From Bacteroidales bacterium (lineage in GTDB: Bacteria; Bacteroidota; Bacteroidia; Bacteroidales; B18-G4), in the NCBI GenBank assembly GCA_023145125.1, contig JAGLEK010000011.1, positions 1-13,301 on the forward strand: a DNA stretch of 13,301 bases. Direction: 5' to 3'. The position numbers were made by a program, and so were the translations under genes. The notes under the pieces are model-generated. The model saw only the letters and a program-made list of their open reading frames with translations. It ran no database searches and had not been told where the DNA came from. Shown here piece by piece: positions 1 to 5,611 of this stretch (the stretch's first letter is position 1; the number at the start of each line of letters is the position of its first letter).

Positions 1-219
1 AGAACTTAGAAATTTGATCAGGGCATTAATTCTTCGAACTTTTCCTTGAGCAGAAGAGTCAAGCTTAACCCATTCTCCGCCAGCTTGTTTTTGCAAATAG
101 GCATAGCCATCCACAATAGTATCGACATTAATCTTCAGGGTATATTTCAATTCTTTTTTTTATGTTGTGCATGAGATTACGATAAAACAAGCCAACAACA
201 GGTAAAACAGTTTTTTTAT
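1..219 (-). pseudogene. Disrupted DUF4369-type lipoprotein gene, 3' end beyond the window
   Basis: No intact gene is present here, but the minus strand carries a recognisable remnant. Reading from 219, the codons give IKKLFYLLLACFIVISCTT, a typical lipoprotein signal (Lys-Lys, hydrophobic core, Cys). An in-frame TAA follows at 160-162, and the same frame then stays open for 53 codons to the window edge. The part after the stop begins KKELKYTLKINVDTI and continues with YLQKQAGGEWVKLDSSA, which resembles the DUF4369 domain found at the N-terminus of many Bacteroidota thioredoxin-like lipoproteins. The expected start ATG reads ATA (217-219), so both the start and an early codon are damaged; GAA to TAA would be a one-base change. 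After the DSSA segment the sequence no longer looks like DUF4369, so a frameshift may also exist. It lies 56 bp downstream of mreD. The remnant is seen directly; the family assignment is by eye. Confidence 0.6.
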
Positions 220-275
220 GATAGAAAGTTTAGTTATTAAGAGATTGGATATTGATATAAAACCAATAAAAAACA

Positions 276-794
276 TCATTCTTTGTCTTTTCTTTTCATA
301 AAAAGATATTCAACCAAAATAACAAGCACCAGGGTTGAAAGCGTACTTAGTAATGCCCTGTAGAGTGTTTGCAGGAATTCATTAAAGCGAAATACTTCAA
401 GGTAAAAAAGCAATAAATGATGCAATAATATCAAGATAAGGGAATAGAGAAAAAACCATTGAAATCCCAGATCTTTTATTCCGGGTGTCATTCCGGATTC
501 AATACCCTTGGTGCCGGATATGAAACGAATAACAGTGGGGCGGGAAAAAGCCATAAATACACTTGCAGCAGCATGCATTCCCGGTGTGTGTGCGAAAATA
601 TCTATCGATAATCCTAAAAAGAATGATGAAAGCAATAATAGCCAGCCCGGTATTTCAAAGGGCAACAGGAGAATGAAAAGAACATACAGGTATGGATTGA
701 CATACCCGTTGATGCGGATATTATTCAGCACAAAAACCTGGATTAATACCAGGATGATGAAACGAATGATATTTTTTGAAATAATATTATTCAT
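276..794 (-). CDS. mreD: Rod shape-determining protein MreD
   Basis: Integral membrane component of the elongasome, which with MreC links cytoplasmic MreB filaments to the peptidoglycan synthases PBP2/RodA during lateral wall growth. The protein is 172 residues and very hydrophobic, with about five membrane segments and a basic tail (MKRKDKE). Characteristic of Bacteroidota MreD are the segments NNIRINGYVNPYLYVLF and PFEIPGWLLLLSSFFLG, followed by DIFAHTPGMHAAAS. I chose the ATG at 794, giving MNNIISKN; an in-frame ATG at 815 would add MICETIQ and lengthen the overlap with mreC. From 794 the start overlaps the mreC stop codon by 8 bp, a typical translationally coupled arrangement. It is the last intact gene of purH-mreBCD in this window; in this phylum mrdA (PBP2) usually follows, but here a broken lipoprotein gene does. 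No clear terminator follows the stop. Confidence 0.9.
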   Translation of the reverse strand: MNNIISKNIIRFIILVLIQVFVLNNIRINGYVNPYLYVLFILLLPFEIPGWLLLLSSFFLGLSIDIFAHTPGMHAAASVFMAFSRPTVIRFISGTKGIESGMTPGIKDLGFQWFFLYSLILILLHHLLLFYLEVFRFNEFLQTLYRALLSTLSTLVLVILVEYLFMKRKDKE

Positions 795-1599
795 CTGTAT
801 CGTTTCGCATATCAAGGCTGTCGAGCTCTGCCGATGCGTTGTTTTTGGTTACATATACGTAAAAAAGGCTATTGAAATCGGTTGAAAAAATCAACTCTGC
901 CTTATTAAGGCTTCCCCCCTTGATCAACTTTTCACCCACCGTTCCGATCATTATATTTTCGGGAAATACAAAAGAAAAACCGCTTGTAATGACGGTATCG
1001 CCAATATGGGGTATTATGTGTGTGGGAATATCCTCCAGCAAACCCTTCCTGTAGTCGTTGCCATCCCAGCTTACATTTACCATCTGGCCATTATTTTTCA
1101 GCCGGGCGCTGATACGGGTATTTTTATGCAATAAAGACATAGCACTTGCATAATGAGCTGAAACCTCAACAACGATCCCGGCTACACCAAGCGGGGAAAT
1201 CAACCCCATTTCCTTTTCCACCCCGTCAGCACGCCCCTTGTTGATCATAATATAATTATTCCGGTTGCGCGATGTATTACTCACTACCCTTGCGGGGATG
1301 AAGGTATATAAGGTATCGGGCTTAAAAATACTGTCAGGTAAAGACGAAATACTAAGCCGGGAATTATTCAGCTGTGCGTTTTCCAGGCTAAGCTGGTAGT
1401 TGGCCTCATTAAGAAAAAAATAGTCATTGATCGTGGAAGAAACAGTGTTAAAAGAACCCGTTATCACATTTGTGGAATTTAATATCTGTGTTTTTTGATA
1501 ATTATTATGATTGGCGAGCAAAAGAAAGGCAATCAGTTCGAGGAAAACGAACAAAAAGAAGAACGACTGTTTTTTCAGGAAGAGAAACAGATACTTCAT
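787..1599 (-). CDS. mreC: Rod shape-determining protein MreC
   Basis: Bitopic periplasmic scaffold of the elongasome that binds MreD and PBP2. At 270 residues the length is normal. A single membrane anchor lies at about residues 11-29 after a short basic N-terminus. A helical, probably coiled-coil segment follows (about 48-82), then the double beta-barrel MreC core, with NNYIMINKGRADGV at about 114-127, GVAGIVVEVS at about 138-147 and DTVITSGFSFVFPENIMIGT at about 201-220. The last motif is the usual C-terminal barrel signature. The start at 1599 gives MKYLFLFLKKQ, placing the anchor as expected. It is separated from mreB by 66 bp that contain a 7-bp inverted repeat, and it overlaps mreD by 8 bp. 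The acidic tail is poorly conserved in the family. The family assignment is firm. Confidence 0.93.
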   Translation of the reverse strand: MKYLFLFLKKQSFFFLFVFLELIAFLLLANHNNYQKTQILNSTNVITGSFNTVSSTINDYFFLNEANYQLSLENAQLNNSRLSISSLPDSIFKPDTLYTFIPARVVSNTSRNRNNYIMINKGRADGVEKEMGLISPLGVAGIVVEVSAHYASAMSLLHKNTRISARLKNNGQMVNVSWDGNDYRKGLLEDIPTHIIPHIGDTVITSGFSFVFPENIMIGTVGEKLIKGGSLNKAELIFSTDFNSLFYVYVTKNNASAELDSLDMRNDTDE

Positions 1600-1637
1600 G
1601 TGGACTTGCCATTTCCGGGTTCAACAATATTAAGCCA

Positions 1638-1663
1638 TACCTGCATTAATAATCCGGCAGGTA
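1638..1663 (-). other. Stem-loop candidate in the mreB-mreC gap
   Basis: A perfect 7-bp inverted repeat, TACCTGC (1638-1644) and GCAGGTA (1657-1663), with a 12-nt AT-rich loop, lies 2 bp past the mreB stop codon in the 66-bp mreB-mreC gap. On the transcribed strand it is not followed by a T-run, so it does not look like an intrinsic terminator. It could be an RNA processing or stability element that sets the mreB:mreC ratio, or chance. The repeat is seen directly; the function is inferred. Confidence 0.3.
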
Positions 1664-1665
1664 GT

Positions 1666-2688
1666 TTATTTGATAAGGAATGTAAACTTGTCAAAGTTTT
1701 TCAAAGCAATACCGGTTCCCCTTGCAACGGCCCTGAGCGGGTCTTCAGCAACATGAATAGGAAGCTTTGTTTTAAGATGCAGCCGCTTATCGAGACCTCT
1801 AAGCATGGATCCTCCTCCAGCTAAATAAATACCGGTGCGATAAATATCGGCAGAAAGCTCAGGAGGTGTCATCTCTAATGCATTTAATACCGCTGCCTCA
1901 ATTTTTGAGATAGACTTATCAAGGGCATTTGCAATCTCGGCATAATTAACGATGATCTCTTTCGGGATACCGGTAAGCATATCGCGGCCATGCACAGGAT
2001 AATCCTCCGGGGGATTTTCCAGGTCTGTGATGGCAGCACCAACCTCAATCTTTATCCTTTCTGCGGTTCTTTCTCCAATATTGATATTATGTTGCTTACG
2101 CATGTATTCCACAACATCGTCATTAAAGTCATCACCGGCAATCCTGATCGACTTATTGTTAACTATTCCGCCAAGGGCAATAACAGCGATCTCACAGGTG
2201 CCTCCACCAATATCTATCACCATATTTCCTGTAGGCTCCAAAACATCAATTCCGATCCCGATTGCAGCAGCCATGGGCTCATGAATAAGCTTTACTTCTT
2301 TTGCTCCTGCCTGTTCTGCCGAATCTTTAACCGCACGTTCTTCAACTTCGGTAATCCCCGAGGGAATACAGATCACCATTTTAAGGGCTGGTGGAAACAT
2401 GGTTTTTCTCGGGAAGATCATTTTGATCATCTCCCTGATCATATATTCTGCAGACTGGAAGTCAGCAATAACCCCATCACGCAAAGGCCTGATCGTTTTG
2501 ATGTTTTCATGGGTTTTTCCATGCATCATCATAGCCCTCTTACCCACAGCAATGATTTTTCCTGTGGTCCTTTCTATTGCTACAATAGAAGGTTCATCAA
2601 CCACAACCTTGTCATTGTAAATAATGATAGTGTTGGCCGTTCCCAGGTCTATTGCTATTTCTTTTGTAAAAAACGAGAAAAGTCCCAT
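1666..2688 (-). CDS. mreB: Rod shape-determining protein MreB (actin-like)
   Basis: Bacterial actin homologue that polymerises on the inner face of the membrane and guides lateral peptidoglycan synthesis. The 340-residue length is typical. The nucleotide-binding motifs are in order: phosphate 1 DLGTANT (14-20), with the DEPSIVAI segment next; HEPMAAAIG (136-144); phosphate 2 DIGGGTCEIAV (159-169), where Cys replaces the more usual Thr or Ser after GGGT; and the adenosine motif LAGGGSMLRGLD (289-300). The N-terminus MGLFSFFTKE is the amphipathic membrane-binding helix usual in this family and supports the start at 2688. It begins 11 bp after the purH stop codon with no promoter-like sequence between, so it is probably cotranscribed with purH. 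A 235-codon open frame on the opposite strand is an antisense shadow. Confidence 0.97.
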   Translation of the reverse strand: MGLFSFFTKEIAIDLGTANTIIIYNDKVVVDEPSIVAIERTTGKIIAVGKRAMMMHGKTHENIKTIRPLRDGVIADFQSAEYMIREMIKMIFPRKTMFPPALKMVICIPSGITEVEERAVKDSAEQAGAKEVKLIHEPMAAAIGIGIDVLEPTGNMVIDIGGGTCEIAVIALGGIVNNKSIRIAGDDFNDDVVEYMRKQHNINIGERTAERIKIEVGAAITDLENPPEDYPVHGRDMLTGIPKEIIVNYAEIANALDKSISKIEAAVLNALEMTPPELSADIYRTGIYLAGGGSMLRGLDKRLHLKTKLPIHVAEDPLRAVARGTGIALKNFDKFTFLIK

Positions 2689-2699
2689 ATCCTTTAATA

Positions 2700-4211
2700 T
2701 TAATGTTTAAAATGCCGGATCCCTGTAAAAACCATTGCAATGTCATGTTCATTGCAATAATCGATAGAATCCTGGTCTCTGACCGATCCCCCCGGCTGGA
2801 TCACAGCCGTAATCCCTGCATTATCAGCGATCTCAACCGAATCTGCAAAAGGAAAAAAAGCATCAGATGCCATAACAGAAGCATTCAGATCAAAGCCAAA
2901 CTCTGCGGCCTTAGCAATTGCCTGCTTCAGAGCATCTACTCTGGAGGTTTGTCCAACACCACTGGCAATCAACTGCTTATTCTTAGCCAGCACAATGGCA
3001 TTTGATTTTGTATGTTTTACCACCTTGTTGGCAAATAACAGATCCTCATTTTCCCCGTCAGCCGGTACATGCTTTGTCATAACTTTAAAATCCCCGGGCC
3101 CTTCTGTTCTGGTATCTTTATCCTGGACAATAACACCATTCAATAATGACCGGAATACTTTTTCCGGCAATTCCCCGGCTTTTCTTTTCAGTATGATACG
3201 GTTTTTTTTAGTTTTTAGTATTGTAAGCGCATCATTATTGTAATCAGGGGCAAGAATAATCTCAAAAAACAGCTTATTGATCTCTTCTGCGGTGACCTTA
3301 TCAATTATTTCGTTTGTAATTAAAACTCCTCCAAAGGCAGACACAGGATCTCCGGCAAGGGCGCCTTTCCATGCGTTTATCAATTCCGGCCTGCTTGCAA
3401 TGCCGCATGCATTGTTATGTTTTAAAATGGCAAAAGTAATTTCTGAAAACTCATCGATCAGGCCAATAGCAGCATCCAGGTCCCCCAGGTTATTATACGA
3501 AATTGCTTTTCCATGCAGTTGTTCAAACACCTGCCCCGGCTTACCATAGAACACTCCTTGCTGGTGAGGGTTTTCTCCATAACGAAGAGTGCTGGCCTCA
3601 TTAAAGCTTAACTTGAAAGCATTCTCACCACCGTCAAAAAAATTGAATATCGCTGTATCGTAATGAGAGGAAACATTAAAAGCATAAGCAGCGAAGCGTT
3701 TTCTGTCTTCCAATTCAGTAGAACCCTCTTTATCTTTTAATAATAATAAGAGTTCAGTATAATGATCCATTGAGGGCACAATCAGAACGTCCCTGAAATT
3801 TTTTGCTGCAGCCCTGATCAGGGAAATACCTCCGATATCTATCTTTTCAATGATTTCAGCTTCATCGTTTGTTGAAGCCAGGGTTTCCTCAAAGGGATAC
3901 AGGTCAACAATTACCAGGTCGATTTCCGGAATATCGTATTCGGCAAAATGAGCACGGTCAGCCTCAAGCTCCCTTCTGCCCAGGATACCACCAAATACCT
4001 TAGGGTGCAGGGTTTTAACACGCCCACCGAGTATAGACGGATAAGAAGTAAGGGATTCAACAGTTGTGACATTAATGTTTAAGCGGCTGATAAAATCAAA
4101 AGTACCCCCTGTAGAAATCAGCTCAACACCTAAATTATCAAGCATGGAAACGATCTCTTCAAGACCCTCTTTATGGTAAACAGAAATTAATGCACTTTTG
4201 ATCTTTTTCAC
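2700..4211 (-). CDS. purH: Bifunctional AICAR formyltransferase / IMP cyclohydrolase PurH
   Basis: Catalyses the last two steps of de novo purine synthesis in the cytoplasm: AICAR plus 10-formyl-THF gives FAICAR, which is then cyclised to IMP. At 503 residues it is full length. The N-terminal MGS-like cyclohydrolase domain (about 1-195) shows STGGT (33-37) and GGRVKTLHPKVFGGIL (62-77). The C-terminal formyltransferase domain shows RYGENPHQ (210-217), the catalytic Lys-His in KHNNACG (264-270), KSNAIVLAK (402-410), DAFFPFADSVE (450-460), QPGGSVRD (472-479) and the terminal FTGIRHFKH. The start codon is GTG, not ATG (4209-4211); it puts MKKIKSALISVYHKEGL in register with the family. The gene leads the purH-mreBCD series and is divergent from the ABC permease. 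A promoter match and an inverted repeat lie upstream at 4229-4266. Confidence 0.97.
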   Translation of the reverse strand: MKKIKSALISVYHKEGLEEIVSMLDNLGVELISTGGTFDFISRLNINVTTVESLTSYPSILGGRVKTLHPKVFGGILGRRELEADRAHFAEYDIPEIDLVIVDLYPFEETLASTNDEAEIIEKIDIGGISLIRAAAKNFRDVLIVPSMDHYTELLLLLKDKEGSTELEDRKRFAAYAFNVSSHYDTAIFNFFDGGENAFKLSFNEASTLRYGENPHQQGVFYGKPGQVFEQLHGKAISYNNLGDLDAAIGLIDEFSEITFAILKHNNACGIASRPELINAWKGALAGDPVSAFGGVLITNEIIDKVTAEEINKLFFEIILAPDYNNDALTILKTKKNRIILKRKAGELPEKVFRSLLNGVIVQDKDTRTEGPGDFKVMTKHVPADGENEDLLFANKVVKHTKSNAIVLAKNKQLIASGVGQTSRVDALKQAIAKAAEFGFDLNASVMASDAFFPFADSVEIADNAGITAVIQPGGSVRDQDSIDYCNEHDIAMVFTGIRHFKH

Positions 4212-4228
4212 GCGAAAATGTATTGGTA

Positions 4229-4266
4229 ATGCACTGTGAATGCTGCAAACCCCAAATTTAGTGCAT
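4229..4266 (-). promoter_or_regulatory. Inverted repeat around the predicted purH start site (possible operator)
   Basis: ATGCACT (4229-4235) and AGTGCAT (4260-4266) form a perfect 7-bp inverted repeat with a 24-bp spacer and half-site centres 31 bp apart, close to three helical turns. The repeat brackets the predicted purH -7 element and transcription start. That geometry would suit a dimeric repressor, but a 7-bp match of this kind could also be chance. The repeat is seen directly; its role is inferred. Confidence 0.3.
4253..4260 (-). promoter_or_regulatory. Predicted purH-mreBCD promoter, -7 element TAAATTTG
   Basis: On the minus strand the octamer TAAATTTG matches the Bacteroidota sigma-ABfr -7 consensus TAnnTTTG exactly. 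Transcription would start near 4246, leaving a leader of roughly 35 nt before the GTG at 4211. No good -33 TTTG is seen at the expected distance, only a weak TTATG, so the promoter may need an activator or be weaker than the others in the window. Confidence 0.5.
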
Positions 4267-4284
4267 ATTTTTAAATATATTACA

Positions 4285-4299
4285 TAACTTTACATTTTG
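4285..4299 (+). promoter_or_regulatory. Weak candidate promoter for the ABC permease
   Basis: Two overlapping imperfect matches to TAnnTTTG occur upstream of the permease ATG at 4317: TAACTTTA (4285-4292, last base wrong) and TACATTTTG (4291-4299, one extra T). No convincing -33 TTTG accompanies either. This is the only plausible promoter in the 105-bp divergent gap for the rightward gene, so it is reported at low confidence. Confidence 0.25.
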
Positions 4300-4316
4300 T
4301 TTGATCCTCCGAACCC

Positions 4317-5558
4317 ATGATATTTCTTAAACTTTTACGGGAAAGTTATCTTTTTGCTGTCCATGAATTGATGGTAAATAAAACCAGGACCACCCTGACA
4401 CTTCTTGGTATTACAATTGGGATTTTTTCAATAATAAGTGTCTTAACGGTTTTTGATTCCCTTGAGAGATCAATGAGAAAAGGCATTGATTCACTTGGTA
4501 GCAATGTATTGTTTATACAAAAATGGCCATGGTCCATGGGTGGTGATTATCCCTGGTGGAAGTATTATCAGCGCCCGGAGCCTACCATGAAAGATCTGAG
4601 GGAGATCCAGAAAAGAAGTGTTGCCGCTGAGGGAGCAGCTTTATTTATTGAGGTAAGAAGGAATGTAAATTATCTGAGCAACAGAGTTGAAGGTGTTGAT
4701 GTGCTTGCCATTACCCATGATTTTGGTAAAATAATGCCTATGGAAATTTCCAATGGCAGATATTTCACCCCAATTGAGTCAAACAGTGGAAAAAATGTAA
4801 TACTCCTGGGTTCAGAAATTGCTGAAAATTTGTTTAATACCCTTGATCCGGTGGGGAGAAAAGTCAAGGTTTTTAATCAAAAACTTGAGGTGATCGGGGT
4901 TTTAAAAAAGGAGGGCGAAGACTTGTTCGGGAACACCTCTGACGAACAGGTCATTATACCGATGAATTATGCCCGTACGGTGTTGGATGTAAAAAATATG
5001 TCAACTACCATTATTGTGCGGGCCAAGCCATTCGTTTCCAATGCTGAGCTAATTGATGAACTAACAGGGATTGTGAGGTCTATTCATAAACTAAAGCCAT
5101 CGGCTGAAAGTGATTTTGCGATTAATGAAACCGATATTATCACACAGCAGTTTGATCAGCTTTTTGGTGTCATTGCGCTTGTTGGGTGGATCATTGGCGG
5201 ATTTTCGCTGATCGTAGGGGGGTTCGGGATCGCCAACATCATGTTTGTTACGGTAAGGGAAAGAACCAACATTATTGGCATTCAGAAGTCGCTCGGGGCC
5301 AAGAATTTTTTTATACTGATTCAATTCCTTTTCGAAGCAATATTTCTTTCTCTTATTGGTGGAAGTGTAGGGTTGATACTGGTATTTGCAGGTTCCTATG
5401 TTGCTACAAACGTACTGGGGTTTGAAATTATATTAACCTGGAATAAGATCATTATCGGGATTGTAACTTCTTCGGTGATTGGACTTATTGCCGGGTATAT
5501 TCCGGCCCTGATGGCTTCCAGGCTTGACCCTGTTGAAGCTATGCGCATGAACTCATAA
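4317..5558 (+). CDS. ABC transporter permease, MacB/FtsX type
   Basis: Inner-membrane permease of the type VII (MacB/LolCE-like) ABC class, which couples cytoplasmic ATP hydrolysis to movements of a periplasmic domain rather than moving substrate through the membrane. It is 413 residues, the usual length. TM1 lies at about 26-47, just after the family-typical NKTRTTLTLLGITIGI (21-36). A MacB-type periplasmic core domain follows (about 48-275), then three C-terminal TM helices at about 282-310, 331-360 and 375-400. The FtsX signature GGFGIANIMFVTVRERT (301-317) with GIQKSLGAK (321-329) and the terminal ASRLDPVEAMR (400-410) are intact. It stands alone, divergent from purH and convergent with the parvulin gene. 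No ATPase (LolD/MacB-NBD-like) or membrane-fusion gene is adjacent, so the ATPase must be encoded elsewhere. The substrate cannot be read from the sequence. Confidence 0.93.
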   Translation: MIFLKLLRESYLFAVHELMVNKTRTTLTLLGITIGIFSIISVLTVFDSLERSMRKGIDSLGSNVLFIQKWPWSMGGDYPWWKYYQRPEPTMKDLREIQKRSVAAEGAALFIEVRRNVNYLSNRVEGVDVLAITHDFGKIMPMEISNGRYFTPIESNSGKNVILLGSEIAENLFNTLDPVGRKVKVFNQKLEVIGVLKKEGEDLFGNTSDEQVIIPMNYARTVLDVKNMSTTIIVRAKPFVSNAELIDELTGIVRSIHKLKPSAESDFAINETDIITQQFDQLFGVIALVGWIIGGFSLIVGGFGIANIMFVTVRERTNIIGIQKSLGAKNFFILIQFLFEAIFLSLIGGSVGLILVFAGSYVATNVLGFEIILTWNKIIIGIVTSSVIGLIAGYIPALMASRLDPVEAMRMNS

Positions 5559-5561
5559 AAA

Positions 5562-5581
5562 AAGCACCCCGAAAGGTGCTT
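5562..5581 (-). terminator. Hairpin terminator between convergent genes
   Basis: AAGCACC (5562-5568) and GGTGCTT (5575-5581) form a perfect 7-bp stem around the loop CCGAAA. On the minus strand the stem runs directly into a T-tract (complement of the A-run 5557-5563), so it is a classical intrinsic terminator for the parvulin gene, 30 bp past its stop. The T-tract overlaps the permease stop codon (5556-5558). For the + strand transcript the hairpin comes 3 bp after the stop but has only two T's after it, so termination in that direction should be weaker. Confidence 0.8.
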
Positions 5582-5611
5582 CTGTGTATTGTGTCTTTCT
5601 TTCAATGTATT

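Noticed and set aside
244..267. Weak inverted repeat ATTGG/CCAAT just after mreD as a terminator
   Set aside because: Only 5 bp with a bulged AT-rich interior and no T-run after it on the transcribed strand.
795..815. Longer mreD starting at 815 (MICETIQ extension)
   Set aside because: The ATG at 794 gives the family-like N-terminus and a tight 8-bp overlap with the mreC stop; the extension adds polar residues and more overlap.
508..885. A 125-codon + strand open frame across mreD and mreC
   Set aside because: Overlaps two conserved genes on the opposite strand and has no recognisable features.
1990..2697. A 235-codon open frame on the + strand opposite mreB
   Set aside because: Antisense shadow of a fully conserved mreB; rich in Cys, His and Phe, with no domain pattern and no promoter.
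4212..4316. A riboswitch or attenuator in the purH leader
   Set aside because: The predicted leader is only about 35 nt, too short for a known purine riboswitch, and it has no terminator-like hairpin.
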